From an uncultured Gemmatimonadota bacterium (GTDB lineage Bacteria > Gemmatimonadota > Gemmatimonadetes > Gemmatimonadales > Gemmatimonadaceae): a stretch of 11,746 nucleotides of DNA. This document shows, piece by piece, positions 1 through 6,094 of the stretch (within the stretch, counting starts at the first letter, position 1; each line of letters opens with the position of its first letter). Below the pieces are notes generated by a model. It did no database searches. It was not told the origin of the DNA and saw only the letters and a list, made by a program, of their open reading frames with translations. The position numbers were made by a program, and so were the translations under genes. The stretch covers positions 1 to 11,746 of the forward strand of contig CAMLIU010000021.1 of the NCBI GenBank assembly GCA_946479995.1. Reading direction: 5' to 3'.

Positions 1-140
1 CGATCGCCAAAGGCATCGTGGAGGCGCACGGCGGCGCGATCTGGGCCGAGAGCACACTGGGCGAAGGCACTACCTTCTCCTTCACCATTCCGGCGGTGGC
101 GGCGACGTCACCCGCCGACGGTGCGGCCATCGGCGGATGA
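1..140 (+). CDS. Sensor histidine kinase, C-terminal end (partial)
   Basis: Only the last 45 codons are present (frame from base 3, TGA at 138-140); the 5' part lies before the window. The visible residues read as the end of a HATPase_c catalytic domain: [11 protein letters not shown], then IWAES, then the G2-box-like [11 protein letters not shown]. In histidine kinases this region closes the ATP lid and the final beta strand that bind ATP for autophosphorylation. After the domain there is a short Ala/Gly-rich tail of about 15 residues and no receiver or other added domain. The sensor input, membrane segments and phospho-acceptor His are outside the window, so the signal is unknown. It converges with the universal stress protein gene 22 bp downstream. 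A partner response regulator is not in the window and might lie upstream. Confidence 0.88.
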   Translation, partial: IAKGIVEAHGGAIWAESTLGEGTTFSFTIPAVAATSPADGAAIGG

Positions 141-162
141 AGCGCGCGCACCGCTGAAGTGC

Positions 163-1083
163 TCAGTCGCGGCGCCCGGCGGGGGGTACGACCAGCACCG
201 AGTAGCGTCCGTCGCGCACGAGGTCGGTGCTCACGCTGCCCAGCATCCAGCGGTCCACCCGCGAGAGGCGCGCGCTGCCCGCCGCGATGAGGTCGGCCGA
301 GGTCGTGTCCGCGTACTCCACCAGCAACTCGGCGATCTGGCGCTTGAGCTCACGATTCAGGACCACCGAGTCCACCGTCACGCCGTCGGCCCCGAGCTCC
401 CGGCTCGCTCGCTCGAATCCAGCGTGCACACCGAGGGCGTGGATCACTCCTTCCCCATCGTCGGGAGGGAACGTCACGAGCGGGGGCACGTAGGCGAGCA
501 CGATACGTCCGCCGTGCGGCAGGAGCCCACGCGCCGTCGCCGCCGCGGCGATGCTGGCGCTGCTGAAGTCGATGGCCGCGAGAATGCGCTTCGGCAGCTG
601 CCGCAGCTCTGGAGCGACACCGAGCACGGGACAGGGGGCGGTCCGGATCACGTTCAGCGTCGTTTCGTCGTTCAGCACGCGGTCCGTCCGGCCATGCCGT
701 CGCAGGCCCATGACGATCATCGCCGCATCGATGCGCGCGGCCTCTCGAACGATGGACGAAGCCGGAGTGCCGACCGCCATCCGCACCGGCCAGTCGACGG
801 GGTGCCCGAGCGTGGCGGCCAGGCCACGCCGCACCGCCTCTTCCTGTTCCGCGTGCACGCCGGGGCCGACTGCCTCATCCGCGATCAGGATCGCCGCGTC
901 GAGCGGTGGCGGGATCGGTGCGCCGCGCGTGTCGAGCACGACGAGGGTGTGGACGCGCGCATGCAGCTCCGTCGCGAGTCGCTCGGCGAGGTGGGTCGCG
1001 CCGGCCGACGCCGGTGCGCCATCGGTGGCCAGCAGCACTGCGCGACCAGCAAGTCTGAGGACGGATTGCCCAGTGGTGCTCAT
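163..1083 (-). CDS. Tandem universal stress protein (two UspA domains)
   Basis: This is a 306-residue cytosolic protein with two UspA (Rossmann-like) domains, at about residues 14-157 and 166-301. USPs bind ATP or other nucleotides, or act as stress regulators and chaperones; the ligand here is not known. Strand-1 aspartates are visible (VLLATDG, D21; ILAAIDF, D172). The nucleotide loop G-2x-G-9x-G-S/T is degenerate. In domain 1 the spacing is lost (G126, then G131, no GS). In domain 2 it is G269-x2-R272-x9-G282-S283, with Arg replacing the middle Gly. The ATG at 1083 is chosen because GGAGG stands about 6 nt before it; the reading frame stays open upstream to 1200 but that would overlap the preceding gene. 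The gap to that gene, also a USP, is 55 bp, so co-transcription is likely. Domain 2 closely resembles the second USP domain of the neighbour, which suggests duplication. Confidence 0.9.
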   Translation of the reverse strand: MSTTGQSVLRLAGRAVLLATDGAPASAGATHLAERLATELHARVHTLVVLDTRGAPIPPPLDAAILIADEAVGPGVHAEQEEAVRRGLAATLGHPVDWPVRMAVGTPASSIVREAARIDAAMIVMGLRRHGRTDRVLNDETTLNVIRTAPCPVLGVAPELRQLPKRILAAIDFSSASIAAAATARGLLPHGGRIVLAYVPPLVTFPPDDGEGVIHALGVHAGFERASRELGADGVTVDSVVLNRELKRQIAELLVEYADTTSADLIAAGSARLSRVDRWMLGSVSTDLVRDGRYSVLVVPPAGRRD

Positions 1084-1138
1084 CGCTACCTCCGAGGAAC
1101 GAGAATCGGCTGTGCCGATCGACGACTCGTGCGTGAGA

Positions 1139-2428
1139 TCAGGCGCCGACGAAGTCGAGCATGCACCGGCCGGATTTCGTGTCGAACTCCACGCGTGCAT
1201 CGCGCCCGTCCGGGTCCGTCACTGTCTCGATGCGATGGATGCCGGTGATGCGATGCGTGAGATGGCTGCCCATGACGTGCGGGTCCCCCAGGATGATGTC
1301 CGCGCGTCCACCGCGGCGGTCATAGTCTAGCGCCAACAGGAGATACCCGCGATCCACGCTTTCCACCCCACCGGGCGATGCCGGCCGCAGGGAGAGCCGG
1401 GCACGTCGCCCGGAGTTGCGATCGCTCACGGCCTGGAGGAGCGTTCGCCACTCGCCGGGATCGGTGCTTGGGCGGACCTCACCGAACACCAGCCTGGCAT
1501 CCACGTCGTCGTCCTCGGGGTGCTCCGGCGCCACGAGGACCGAACAGGGCGCGCCACGGATGAGTGCGGTGGACACGCTGCCCACGAGCAGCCGCTCGAC
1601 GATGGAATGGCGACGACGGCCGCACGCAATGAGGTCGGCCTCCTGCTCCTCGGCGTAGCGCAGGAGCGCTCCCACCGCGTCGCCGCGCAGGGTGATCGTG
1701 TCGAGCTGAAGCCCGACGCGCTCCGGCAACGCGTCGAGGAAGCGTGCGAACAGGGCCCCCACGCGTCGCTCACTCTCCTCGTCCGCGCGAAGCGCTCGGT
1801 CATCGAGGTGACGCGCCGCGCTCTCGACGTGGACGAGGGTGAGACGTCCACCGGCGTCGAGCATCTCCAGCGCGCCGGTCGCGGCGCGGAGGCTGGCCTG
1901 GCTGAAGTCCACCGCCGCGATGGCGCGGCGGACGGGCGGCTCGGCGTAGGGGGGTACCACCAGCACGGGACTCTCGGCGCTCCTGACCACTTCGAGCGCC
2001 CGCTCGCCGTACAGGAACCGGCCGAGCATCCCGTGCTGGCCGGTTCCGATGACGATCGTGCTCGCGCGCCGTTCGGCGGCACTGGCGGCGACGGTCGAGC
2101 CCGGCGCGCCCTCGGCGACGTCCACCCGCGGCTGAGACCCCGCTCCCGCCGCCACGCAGCGCGCACGTAGATCCGCGGCGACCTCGTCGCGCTCGCGCTG
2201 ATAGTACTCCTCCGGGAGCGGAGGCAGGCCGGCGACCATCGTGCCCACGTCGCCCATCTCGATGACGCTCATTGCCTGGAGATCTACGTGCCGGCGACTG
2301 GCGAGCCAGTTGGCCATCATGATGGCGCTGTCCCCGCCGTCGAACGGCTTGAGCGCCACGATCACGGGGCCGCTGCCCGGGAGGAGAGTATCGTGCGAGT
2401 CATCGTGAAGTGCATTGGCGTGCGTCAT
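1139..2428 (-). CDS. USP-USP protein with C-terminal DUF5335-like domain
   Basis: A 429-residue protein of three parts. USP domain 1 is at about 20-160 (PVIVALKPFD; IGTGQHGMLG; SPVLVVPP). USP domain 2 is at about 168-301 (AIAAVDFSQAS with D174; ADLIACG; GSVST; SVLVAP). A C-terminal module of about 115 residues (315-429) follows. The module has an early Trp (GEWRTLL), a GYLLLALDYD segment, HLTHRITGIHRI and a final beta-rich stretch; I recognise it from memory as DUF5335-like, function unknown. In USP1 the strand-1 Asp position appears to be Lys (K27) and the loop is G130-x2-G133-x7-G-E, shorter than the canonical loop. In USP2 it is G270-x2-R273-x9-G283-S284. The ATG at 2428 has a GGAG-type ribosome site about 8 nt upstream (GCGGAGCTCGCC); the longer frame to 2617 overlaps the ATPase stop and its extra residues look non-coding. 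No signal peptide or membrane helix is seen. Likely co-expressed with the smaller USP downstream. Confidence 0.88.
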   Translation of the reverse strand: MTHANALHDDSHDTLLPGSGPVIVALKPFDGGDSAIMMANWLASRRHVDLQAMSVIEMGDVGTMVAGLPPLPEEYYQRERDEVAADLRARCVAAGAGSQPRVDVAEGAPGSTVAASAAERRASTIVIGTGQHGMLGRFLYGERALEVVRSAESPVLVVPPYAEPPVRRAIAAVDFSQASLRAATGALEMLDAGGRLTLVHVESAARHLDDRALRADEESERRVGALFARFLDALPERVGLQLDTITLRGDAVGALLRYAEEQEADLIACGRRRHSIVERLLVGSVSTALIRGAPCSVLVAPEHPEDDDVDARLVFGEVRPSTDPGEWRTLLQAVSDRNSGRRARLSLRPASPGGVESVDRGYLLLALDYDRRGGRADIILGDPHVMGSHLTHRITGIHRIETVTDPDGRDARVEFDTKSGRCMLDFVGA

Positions 2429-2479
2429 GGCGAGCTCCGCGTGACATGTCGCGAGTCGTCGAGCCCATCGCCTGGCACG

Positions 2480-2490
2480 GTGACCGTCAC
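2480..2490. promoter_or_regulatory. Inverted repeat GTGAC-C-GTCAC, possible operator
   Basis: A perfect inverted repeat with 5-bp arms around one base, lying about 50 bp upstream of the USP-fusion start codon. The arms resemble the GTGA/TCAC halves of CRP/FNR-family sites, but the one-base spacer is far shorter than the six-base spacer of those sites. No cognate regulator can be named. A short palindrome like this can occur by chance in G+C-rich DNA. Confidence 0.25.
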
Positions 2491-2581
2491 ACCCGCGACG
2501 CCCGACGACCACAAGGTGCCTGGAACCGGTGCGTCGGGCCGTCGGGCGAATCGAGGAATTCGCGTGGGTACTTTCCGCCTC

Positions 2582-2598
2582 GCACTCAGGGAAAGTGC
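2582..2598 (-). terminator. Weak hairpin after the P-ATPase gene
   Basis: GCACT and AGTGC (5-bp arms, 7-nt loop) lie 15 bp beyond the TGA of the minus-strand ATPase gene. The location suits a terminator or transcript-end stabiliser. The stem is short and no T-tract follows on the minus strand, so intrinsic termination is doubtful. Confidence 0.2.
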
Positions 2599-2613
2599 CG
2601 ACGGGGCGGGAGC

Positions 2614-4512
2614 TCAACGACTCGTGCGCAGTGCGTTGAGGATCACGGCGACGTCGAGCGCTTCCTGCAGTGCGGCGCCGATCACGGGCGGGATGTACCC
2701 GAGCGCGGCGAGCAGCATGGCGAAGGCACTCACGCCGAGCCCGACGCGGATGCTCTGGCGCGCGATGCGGATCGTCCGCCGACCGAGCTGGATCATGTCG
2801 GCGACGCGGGTCACGTCGTCGGTGAGGATGACCACGTCGGCGGCTTCTGCCGTGATGCCGCCCCCGTGGGCAGCCAGTGCGACCCCGACGTGCGCGGCGC
2901 TGAGGGCGGGAGCGTCGTTGGTGCCGTCGCCCACCATCAGCACGCGCTCGCCGGAATCCACGATCTGCTTCACCACCGACACCTTGTCGCCGGGAAGGAG
3001 CTCACCGCGCGCGTCGGCGATGCCGACTTCCGCGGCGACGGCCGCAGTGTGCATCGCGCTGTCCCCCGACAGCAACAGGGTGCGCCTGATGCCCAGCTCG
3101 CGCAGGCGCTCGAAGAACGCCGGCAGCCCGGCGCGGATCCGGTCGGCGAACTCGATGTAGCCCTCCCATCGTCCATCGACGACGACCCAGGCGCGAAGTC
3201 CGGGCTCCGCCGCACGGACAATGGCGGGCACGTCGTCCCGCAGCGCGTCCGCGGCGACGAAGGAGGTCGCCCCAACGCTCACACGCCTGCCCTCGACGCT
3301 CCCACGCACGCCACGGCCGGCGTCCTCCAGCACGCCATCCGCACTGGCGACCGGCACGCCGGCCGCTGCCGCGGCCGCGACCACGGATCGGCCGAGCAGG
3401 TGTCCGGAATGATTCTCCACCGCGGCGGCGAGCCGCAGGAGCTCGCGCTCGGGCAGCGCACCGAGGGACACCACGGCGCTCACCTCCGGCGTGCCGACGG
3501 TGAGCGTTCCCGTCTTGTCGAAGACCGCGACGCGGACGGCCGCCAGCTGCTCGAGCGCGCCGCCGGTTCGCACGACGACGTGCGCGCGTGCCGCGCGATT
3601 GACGCCGCCGATGATGGCCACCGGTGTCGCGAGGATCAGTGGGCACGGGGTGGCGACGACGAGCACGGCGAGCACGCGGTCCCAGTCGCCGCTGGCCAGG
3701 TACGCGACGGCGCAGACGAGGAGGGTGATCGGGGTGAACCACACGGCGTAGCGGTCGGCCAGCCGCTGGAGCGGTGCCTTGCTCGCCTGCGCCGATCGCA
3801 CGAGCTCCACGATGCGCGCGTACTGGCTCTCGCCGGCGAGCGCGGTGGCGCGTACGGTGAGGGCGCTCTCCAGGTTGAGCGATCCGCTCATGAGCCGGAC
3901 GCCGTCCTGCGCCTCGAGAGGGAGCGGTTCGCCCGTGAGGCGGGAGGTGTCGACGTGCGAGAACCCGTCCACCACCACTCCGTCGCACGGCACCATCTCC
4001 CCGGGCCGGACGAGCAGCAGGTCGTCCACGTCCACGGCGTCCACGGGAACGTCCTCGACGTCGGTCCCGTTCGAGGCGCGCAGGCGATGCGCGAAGCGGG
4101 GGGCATCCTCCTCGAGGGCGCGCACGGCCGCGGACGCGCGCCCTTCGGCGAACTTGTCGAGCGCTTCACCCCCCGTCTGCATGAGCAGGACGACGAGTCC
4201 GGCGAGGGGATGCACGAGCGCGATGGCCGTGACGATGGCCAGTGTCGCCACGAGATCGGTGGCGAACTGTCCGCGGAGGGCCTGCCGCAGCGTTCCGAGG
4301 ACGACGGGCGCGCCGAGCACGATCAGGCCGACGAACCAGATTCGCTCGCCCAGTGCCGGCGACTTCAGCAGCCACGCCGCGCCGCCGATGACCAGCCAGG
4401 CGAGGGCAATGCCTGGGAGCACCCACGCATGCCAGGCGCGGGCTGCCTGCCGTGTCTCCGTTCCGACCGGTACGGTGCTCGGCGGCGCGGCGTGAACAGT
4501 GGAAACGGCCAT
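2614..4512 (-). CDS. Heavy-metal-type P-type ATPase (P1B-like), no HMA domain
   Basis: A 632-residue inner-membrane pump that would move a metal cation using ATP. The core is complete: N-terminal hydrophobic helices from about residue 29 to 113, actuator-domain TGE at 193-195, membrane segments at about 257-300 carrying T288-P-C-P-L292, the phosphorylation motif D332-KTGT, an N-domain ENHSGHLLG in the place of the P1B Ser-x-His-Pro-Leu motif (H371-L372), the hinge GDGTNDAP at 528, and two terminal helices (about 590-630). There is no N-terminal CxxC or His-rich metal-binding domain. The ion-site motif is TPC rather than CPC, so copper, silver, zinc or cadmium specificity cannot be assumed. 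The ATG at 4512 is chosen because it opens the hydrophobic N-terminus; no strong Shine-Dalgarno precedes it, and the upstream in-frame residues to 4704 look non-coding. It is divergent from the flavin-protein gene. Family is certain, substrate unknown. Confidence 0.92.
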   Translation of the reverse strand: MAVSTVHAAPPSTVPVGTETRQAARAWHAWVLPGIALAWLVIGGAAWLLKSPALGERIWFVGLIVLGAPVVLGTLRQALRGQFATDLVATLAIVTAIALVHPLAGLVVLLMQTGGEALDKFAEGRASAAVRALEEDAPRFAHRLRASNGTDVEDVPVDAVDVDDLLLVRPGEMVPCDGVVVDGFSHVDTSRLTGEPLPLEAQDGVRLMSGSLNLESALTVRATALAGESQYARIVELVRSAQASKAPLQRLADRYAVWFTPITLLVCAVAYLASGDWDRVLAVLVVATPCPLILATPVAIIGGVNRAARAHVVVRTGGALEQLAAVRVAVFDKTGTLTVGTPEVSAVVSLGALPERELLRLAAAVENHSGHLLGRSVVAAAAAAGVPVASADGVLEDAGRGVRGSVEGRRVSVGATSFVAADALRDDVPAIVRAAEPGLRAWVVVDGRWEGYIEFADRIRAGLPAFFERLRELGIRRTLLLSGDSAMHTAAVAAEVGIADARGELLPGDKVSVVKQIVDSGERVLMVGDGTNDAPALSAAHVGVALAAHGGGITAEAADVVILTDDVTRVADMIQLGRRTIRIARQSIRVGLGVSAFAMLLAALGYIPPVIGAALQEALDVAVILNALRTSR

Positions 4513-4562
4513 GGGGAAACGATACCGCCTCTTCCGCGGTGGCGCCGTCAGGGATTCGGGCA

Positions 4563-4574
4563 GCCGACGTCGGC
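4563..4574. promoter_or_regulatory. Perfect 12-bp palindrome GCCGACGTCGGC, candidate operator
   Basis: The sequence equals its own reverse complement over 12 bp and the symmetry stops at the flanking bases. It lies 51 bp from the ATPase start codon and 180 bp from the PPOX-like start, in a place suited to a repressor or activator acting on the divergent pair. The regulator is unknown. Chance occurrence in such G+C-rich DNA is possible. Confidence 0.35.
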
Positions 4575-4602
4575 CACCTCCCGACAGCGCCGAATCGATC
4601 AG

Positions 4603-4620
4603 CGCCGCATGATCGCGGCG
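4603..4620. repeat. Inverted repeat CGCCGC-N6-GCGGCG
   Basis: Six-bp G+C arms with a 6-nt loop (ATGATC) in the middle of the divergent intergenic region. It could be a second operator or a structured leader of either transcript. No other sign of function is visible. Confidence 0.25.
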
Positions 4621-4754
4621 AGCGCTGCAGCCGCCGATCCCGGCGGTACGCGGCAGCGGAATTGCATCCCCTTGCGGCGCCGACGAGAGCCACAAGGTCA
4701 TCATGGACGCCGCACGAGGCGGCGATCGCCCCTCCCTCAGCCGAGGACGAGCAC

Positions 4755-5195
4755 ATGCCAGCGCCGGCGCCGCACTTCCGGGAATTGAGTGCCGAAGAGT
4801 GTCAGTCCCTGCTCACGCGCCAGAACGTGGGCCGCCTCGCCTTCACGCGCCACGACCGAGTGGACATCGAGCCGATCAACTACGTCAGCGACGGTGAGTG
4901 GATCTTCGGCCGCACCAGCGGGGGCACGAAGCTAACCACGCTGCTTCACCATCCCTGGTGCGCGTTCGAGGCCGACGACGTCCGCGGAATGTTCGAGTGG
5001 GACAGCGTGGTCGCGAAGGGCACGTTCTACCTGCTCGACCCCGAGCAGGGCTCGCCGGACACCTTTCGTCGCGCGCAGAAGCTGCTTCAGAAGCTGGTGC
5101 CGGGCACCTTCTCGGAGAAGGATCCGACCCCCCACCGCGACATCCTCTTCGGCATCTTCGTGCATGAAATCTCGGGGCGGTCGGCACGCGTCTGA
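4755..5195 (+). CDS. Pyridoxamine 5'-phosphate oxidase-like FMN-binding protein
   Basis: A 146-residue cytosolic protein of the split-barrel flavin-binding superfamily (Pfam Putative_PNPOx / nitroimidazole-resistance-like type). The signature N-terminus is clear: an ELSAEEC helix, then LLTRQNVGRLAFTRHDRVDIEPINYVSDGEW split over residues about 18-49, matching the usual L-x-x-x-x-x-G-R-L-A/V-x-x-x-x-P-x-x-x-P-V/I-N-Y pattern. FGRTSGGTKL (52-61) follows, where the family contacts the FMN phosphate, then FEADD and a second barrel half. Members bind FMN, F420 or heme and reduce small molecules; the substrate here is unknown, and it is not a PdxH enzyme by length. The ATG at 4755 has GAGGA at 4743-4747, 7 nt before it. 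It is the first gene of a plus-strand run with the channel and the CDF transporter. Such genes often sit beside universal stress proteins in stress loci, which fits here. Confidence 0.85.
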   Translation: MPAPAPHFRELSAEECQSLLTRQNVGRLAFTRHDRVDIEPINYVSDGEWIFGRTSGGTKLTTLLHHPWCAFEADDVRGMFEWDSVVAKGTFYLLDPEQGSPDTFRRAQKLLQKLVPGTFSEKDPTPHRDILFGIFVHEISGRSARV

Positions 5196-5219
5196 GCCGC
5201 GGCGGCGAGGCCAGCGCGC

Positions 5220-6089
5220 GTGAGGGAGATCGGACCCGATCCCCGTCGCGCGCTGCCAGCCGGCGCCGCCACGCCCGAGCAGCGCGAGTCGGTCCTCATC
5301 GAGCTGGAGGGGTGGCTCGAGGGGCCGATGACTTTCCTCGGCTTCGTCTGGCTCGCGCTCCTGATCGTCGACTTCGTGAGCGGGCTGCCCGGCTGGCTCG
5401 GGACGATCGAGACGGTCATCTGGATCCTCTTCATCCTCGATTTCGCGCTGCGGTTCTGGCTCGCGCCGAGCAAGCGCCGCTACCTCAGGCGCAACGTCCT
5501 CACGGCACTCTCCCTGGCCCTCCCCGCGCTGCGCGTGCTGCGGGTGTTCCGGGCCATGCAGGCCATACGCGCTGCGCGGGTGCTCCGCGGCGCGGCGAGA
5601 GGCTCGCGACTGGTGCGCGTCGTCGGGACGCTCAACCGCGCCATGCGCGCGCTGGGCCGAAGCTTCCGCCGGCGCGGATTCGGCTACGTGGTGGCGCTCA
5701 CGATCGTCGTGCTCCTCGCCGGCGCGGCCGGCATGCTGGCCTTCGAGCGCGACGTGCCCGGAAGCGCGATCACCGGTTACGGCACCGCCCTCTGGTGGAC
5801 CGCCATGGTCCTCACGACGATGGGCTCCGAGTACTTCCCGCATTCGCCCGAGGGGCGCGTCCTCTGTCTCCTGCTCGCAATCTTCGCGTTCGCGGTGTTC
5901 GGGTACGTCACAGCGACGCTGGCGACCTTCTTCGTCGGCCGCGACGCGGACAACGACGAGGGCGAGGTGGCGGGCGCGAGAGCGGTGGATGCGCTGCGCT
6001 CCGAGATGGAGGGGCTTCGCCACGAGGTACAGGCGCTTCGCGCCGAGCTGGCCGGCCGCGGTGGCCGTCCGGGCACCAGTCAGGAGTGA
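5220..6089 (+). CDS. Voltage-gated-type cation channel with unusual filter
   Basis: A 289-residue inner-membrane protein with the six-helix plan of voltage-gated channels, probably tetrameric. S1 is at about 38-56, S2 at 62-82 and S3 at about 92-101. S4 at 102-124 carries a charge every third residue (R105, R108, R111, Q114 in place of Arg, R117, R120, R123). S5 is at 154-174, the pore helix at about 187-200 and S6 at 213-238. The filter position reads T199-T-M-G-S-E-Y-F-P207 instead of the potassium-channel TVGYGD type, so ion selectivity cannot be assigned. The C-terminus (about 253-280) is a short heptad-like coiled coil (LRSEMEGLRHEVQALRAEL) that may hold the tetramer. The GTG at 5220 has GAGG at 5207-5210, 9 nt upstream, 24 bp after the flavin-protein gene. 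Its last codons carry the ribosome site of the next gene. Confidence 0.87.
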   Translation: MREIGPDPRRALPAGAATPEQRESVLIELEGWLEGPMTFLGFVWLALLIVDFVSGLPGWLGTIETVIWILFILDFALRFWLAPSKRRYLRRNVLTALSLALPALRVLRVFRAMQAIRAARVLRGAARGSRLVRVVGTLNRAMRALGRSFRRRGFGYVVALTIVVLLAGAAGMLAFERDVPGSAITGYGTALWWTAMVLTTMGSEYFPHSPEGRVLCLLLAIFAFAVFGYVTATLATFFVGRDADNDEGEVAGARAVDALRSEMEGLRHEVQALRAELAGRGGRPGTSQE

Positions 6090-6094
6090 CGCCG

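Larger units (their letters stand above)
2429..2613. promoter_or_regulatory. Intergenic gap upstream of the USP-fusion gene, promoter likely
   Basis: This 185-bp non-coding stretch separates the end of the P-ATPase gene from the start of the USP-fusion gene, both on the minus strand. It is long compared with the other gaps in the window, so a promoter for the two USP genes probably lies here, but I see no convincing -35/-10 pair. It contains a perfect 5+1+5 inverted repeat GTGACCGTCAC at 2480-2490 and a weak 5-bp-stem hairpin at 2582-2598 just past the ATPase stop. Confidence 0.4.
4513..4754. promoter_or_regulatory. Divergent intergenic region between P-ATPase and PPOX-like gene
   Basis: This 242-bp non-coding gap sits between two start codons facing away from each other, so it must carry promoters for both directions unless transcripts enter from elsewhere. 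It holds a perfect 12-bp palindrome (4563-4574) and a 6-bp-stem hairpin (4603-4620). A -10-like TATCGT on the minus strand (4519-4524) stands 6 nt before the ATPase ATG, which would imply a leaderless transcript, but no matching -35 is seen. No standard promoter can be assigned with confidence. Confidence 0.5.

Noticed and set aside
141..166. Possible terminator between the histidine kinase and the USP gene
   Set aside because: Only 4-bp arms (GCAC/GTGC or CTGA/TCAG) with no T-tract; too weak to call.
121..1330. Plus-strand open frames opposite the first USP gene
   Set aside because: Low-complexity translations with no recognisable fold; the minus-strand USP has domain motifs and a GGAGG ribosome site.
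2410..4788. A 792-codon open frame on the plus strand opposite the P-ATPase
   Set aside because: Its translation is rich in Arg, Gly, His, Asp and Glu with no domain pattern. The opposite strand encodes a complete P-type ATPase with all motifs. Long antisense frames are common in G+C-rich genes.
4932..6023. A 363-codon minus-strand frame opposite the flavin-protein and channel genes
   Set aside because: Composition is charged and repetitive with no motif, whereas the plus-strand channel and flavin protein are clear.
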